Assembly (NCBI GenBank): GCA_964573155.1
Contig: CAZNIN010000008.1
Span: 1 to 28,168, forward strand
Origin: JAGQNK01 sp964573155
GTDB lineage: Bacteria; Patescibacteriota; Saccharimonadia; Saccharimonadales; JAGQNK01
Direction of reading: 5' to 3'
Length of the DNA stretch: 28,168 nucleotides
Part shown: positions 26,964 through 28,168 of the stretch, one piece after another
Layout of the letters: each line of letters opens with the position of its first letter
Position numbering within the stretch: position 1 is the first letter of the stretch
Position numbers and translations under genes: made by a program
The notes under the pieces: model-generated
Databases searched by the model: none
Seen by the model: the letters and a program-made list of their open reading frames with translations, nothing else
Told to the model about the DNA's origin: nothing

Positions 26964-28168
26964 ATGCCACATATCAGTCTGTTTCGCACGATGATCCAGA
27001 TGCTTGTGCTGATTGGTATATTGCTTGGCGCTTTGTTATTTCTCGTGCCAGAAAAAGCACATGCAGTTATTGAAAATCATGAGAATATGCCCGCTCACGT
27101 TACATGGCATTTCTACTATGGCAATACTTCGTATGGCCGTCCAAACCGGCATTGCTGGAATGGAGCTGTGGTTAGGGAAGAGGGCCATGCTCAGTACGCT
27201 TGGCTCTCCACCGTAGGTGGAGTAGAGGGTACAGCGGTAATCAATGAAGGCACCAACTCAGTTGCCCTTTGGCTAAATAGTACTACTGCTCAATGCGATA
27301 GGAACATCAGCAGTTCTGGTAATATCATTAATCGTTCATTGGTTAGAACTCGTTCTACTTCGCTATTGGCCACTAGCTCGTACGGGACTTTAAGCTTTTC
27401 TTCACCGAGCATTACCCTTAACTATGATTGTTCACACATGTTTAATCTTCGGTGGGTGAAGATATGTGGCGCAGGTGCGTTTGATGCTTTTCCGGCCCAC
27501 CAGGACGTCACATTGTCGGGTCTCTCGGGACTGTCTCCTGGAACACATATCATTACTGTAAATGTCTGGCAGCGAATGGTACACCAGTACAATAATCCCT
27601 CAGGGGTAGTGTATATGTGTGTGGGGAATCCTCACGGCACAGGCTATCTTGCCTCCGTTGACGGTCTTACGGGTAGTAACTGCGGGAATGTGCAGGTGCC
27701 CCTTACAATAAGTATCGAAGTAAGAACAAATCGTATCGATGCCGGTAGTTGTGGCGTTACTCCTAGTACTACGAATCTTTCGCCAGGGCAGCCTTTCACA
27801 GCAAATTTCACAGCAACAAATTCCGGCCTTAATGGTGGGTTTGTGTGGTCGGTATATCCTCCGAATGGGGAAAAGTATCGGCTGCGAAGAGTTGCTTCCA
27901 GTCTGCCAGGCGTTCCTGCAGAGTATGATATTCGTGGTAGTGGGGTTGAGGGGGCGTTTGGTGGTGTTCTCAGACCCGGAAGAACTACTACCTGGACAGA
28001 GAGCTTTACTGCACCCGGTGCCTTGGGTCAGTTCTCGGTTGATTGGCGAATTTACGGCTACAACACTAAAGACAACTTCCACTACGTTGGTGCGACTTGT
28101 AGGATGACTGTTAATGTTGTCGCAAAGCCCTACTTCAAAGTCTACGGCGGAGACGTATCAGTCGGTAA
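26964..28168 (+). CDS. Secreted cell-surface protein (N-terminal ~400 residues, runs off right edge)
   Basis: An open frame of 401 codons with no stop. Residues 1-34 are a signal peptide: basic start, hydrophobic LVLIGILLGALLFLV, and an AHA cleavage site after residue 34. The mature part is rich in Thr, Ser, Gly, Asn and aromatic residues with beta-sandwich texture, and has eight cysteines, an even number suited to disulfides. NLSPGQPFTANFTATNSG and the later region ending in CRMTVNVVAKPYFKVYGGDV look like Ig-like or CARDB-type repeats followed by a PYFKVYGGDV segment that I associate with surface proteins of CPR bacteria. ATG 26961 is an alternative start. The full protein is probably much larger; an adhesin or S-layer-like role is inference. 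Confidence 0.82.
   Translation, partial: MPHISLFRTMIQMLVLIGILLGALLFLVPEKAHAVIENHENMPAHVTWHFYYGNTSYGRPNRHCWNGAVVREEGHAQYAWLSTVGGVEGTAVINEGTNSVALWLNSTTAQCDRNISSSGNIINRSLVRTRSTSLLATSSYGTLSFSSPSITLNYDCSHMFNLRWVKICGAGAFDAFPAHQDVTLSGLSGLSPGTHIITVNVWQRMVHQYNNPSGVVYMCVGNPHGTGYLASVDGLTGSNCGNVQVPLTISIEVRTNRIDAGSCGVTPSTTNLSPGQPFTANFTATNSGLNGGFVWSVYPPNGEKYRLRRVASSLPGVPAEYDIRGSGVEGAFGGVLRPGRTTTWTESFTAPGALGQFSVDWRIYGYNTKDNFHYVGATCRMTVNVVAKPYFKVYGGDVSVG

Noticed and set aside
27600..28107. 160-aa minus and 122-aa plus ORFs near the right edge
   Set aside because: Both lie in other frames of the open signal-peptide protein starting at 26964, which has a promoter, signal sequence and continuous frame.
1..28168. 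Alternative genetic code with TGA as Gly (seen in some CPR groups)
   Set aside because: TGA stops truB, the 2H phosphoesterase and the DciA-like gene at sensible family ends, and no in-frame TGA interrupts conserved genes.
1..28168. tRNA or rRNA genes, CRISPR arrays, insertion sequences, prophage or origin
   Set aside because: I found no cloverleaf, no regularly spaced repeats, no transposase or integrase and no DnaA-box cluster by eye; a covariance-model scan would be needed to exclude small RNAs.

Overview
The window looks like part of a draft scaffold from a small-genome Candidate Phyla Radiation bacterium, most likely Saccharibacteria (TM7). That placement is an inference. It rests on standard stop usage (TGA ends truB and other genes), very tight gene packing, trimmed or altered versions of universal proteins (a TruB without room for a PUA domain, a family-4 uracil-DNA glycosylase lacking three iron-sulfur cysteines), many small membrane proteins of unknown role, and a large secreted surface protein at the right edge. 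Two runs of exactly 100 N (25057-25156 and 26551-26650) are assembly gaps of unknown true length.

Layout. 1-2035: the end of a leftward gene, an anchored envelope protein, a HAD hydrolase, a small acidic ORF and a leftward DciA/DUF721-like protein. 2036-4687: DNA repair and replication plus ribosome, with fpg, a small membrane protein, holA and a convergent rpsT whose S20 product carries a histone-H1-like Lys/Ala/Pro tail. 4803-8377: an unknown 311-aa protein divergent from an 837-aa protein made of a degenerate DHH (NrnA-like) domain and a long disordered tail. 8419-19760: a backbone resembling the Bacillus order truB-ribC-rpsO-pnp-...-rnjB-...-spoIIIE. Here it reads truB, bcp (leftward), an archaemetzincin-like protease, rpsO, pnp, two small membrane proteins, udg, rnj, a five-pass membrane protein, an 80-aa protein and ftsK. 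19757-22278: an unknown leftward gene, then rpsF-ssb-rpsR and a helical protein. 22327-24529: efp, NUDIX, 2H phosphoesterase and tlyA, packed with short gaps or overlaps. 24563-28168: a phosphoribosyltransferase cut by gap 1, a DUF4260 fragment coupled to ychF, a gene broken by gap 2, and a signal-peptide surface protein running off the end. That last gene has no stop codon in the window.

Functionally this is mostly information processing: translation (S6, S15, S18, S20, EF-P, YchF), RNA maturation and decay (TruB, TlyA, PNPase, RNase J, 2H and NUDIX proteins), replication and repair (Fpg, HolA, SSB, UDG, FtsK) and some envelope proteins.

The clearest unlisted signal is in gene starts. Many transcription units have an extended -10 box (TGCTATAAT-like) ending only 6-9 nt before the start codon, so their mRNAs should be leaderless. 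Ribosomal-protein, pnp, rnj and ssb genes instead have Shine-Dalgarno sites. Other points to check are the archaemetzincin variant with an insertion in its zinc motif, the probable DHH pseudoenzyme with its repeat tail, the UDG that seems to have lost its Fe-S cluster, and the paired RNA hairpins between rpsO and pnp.
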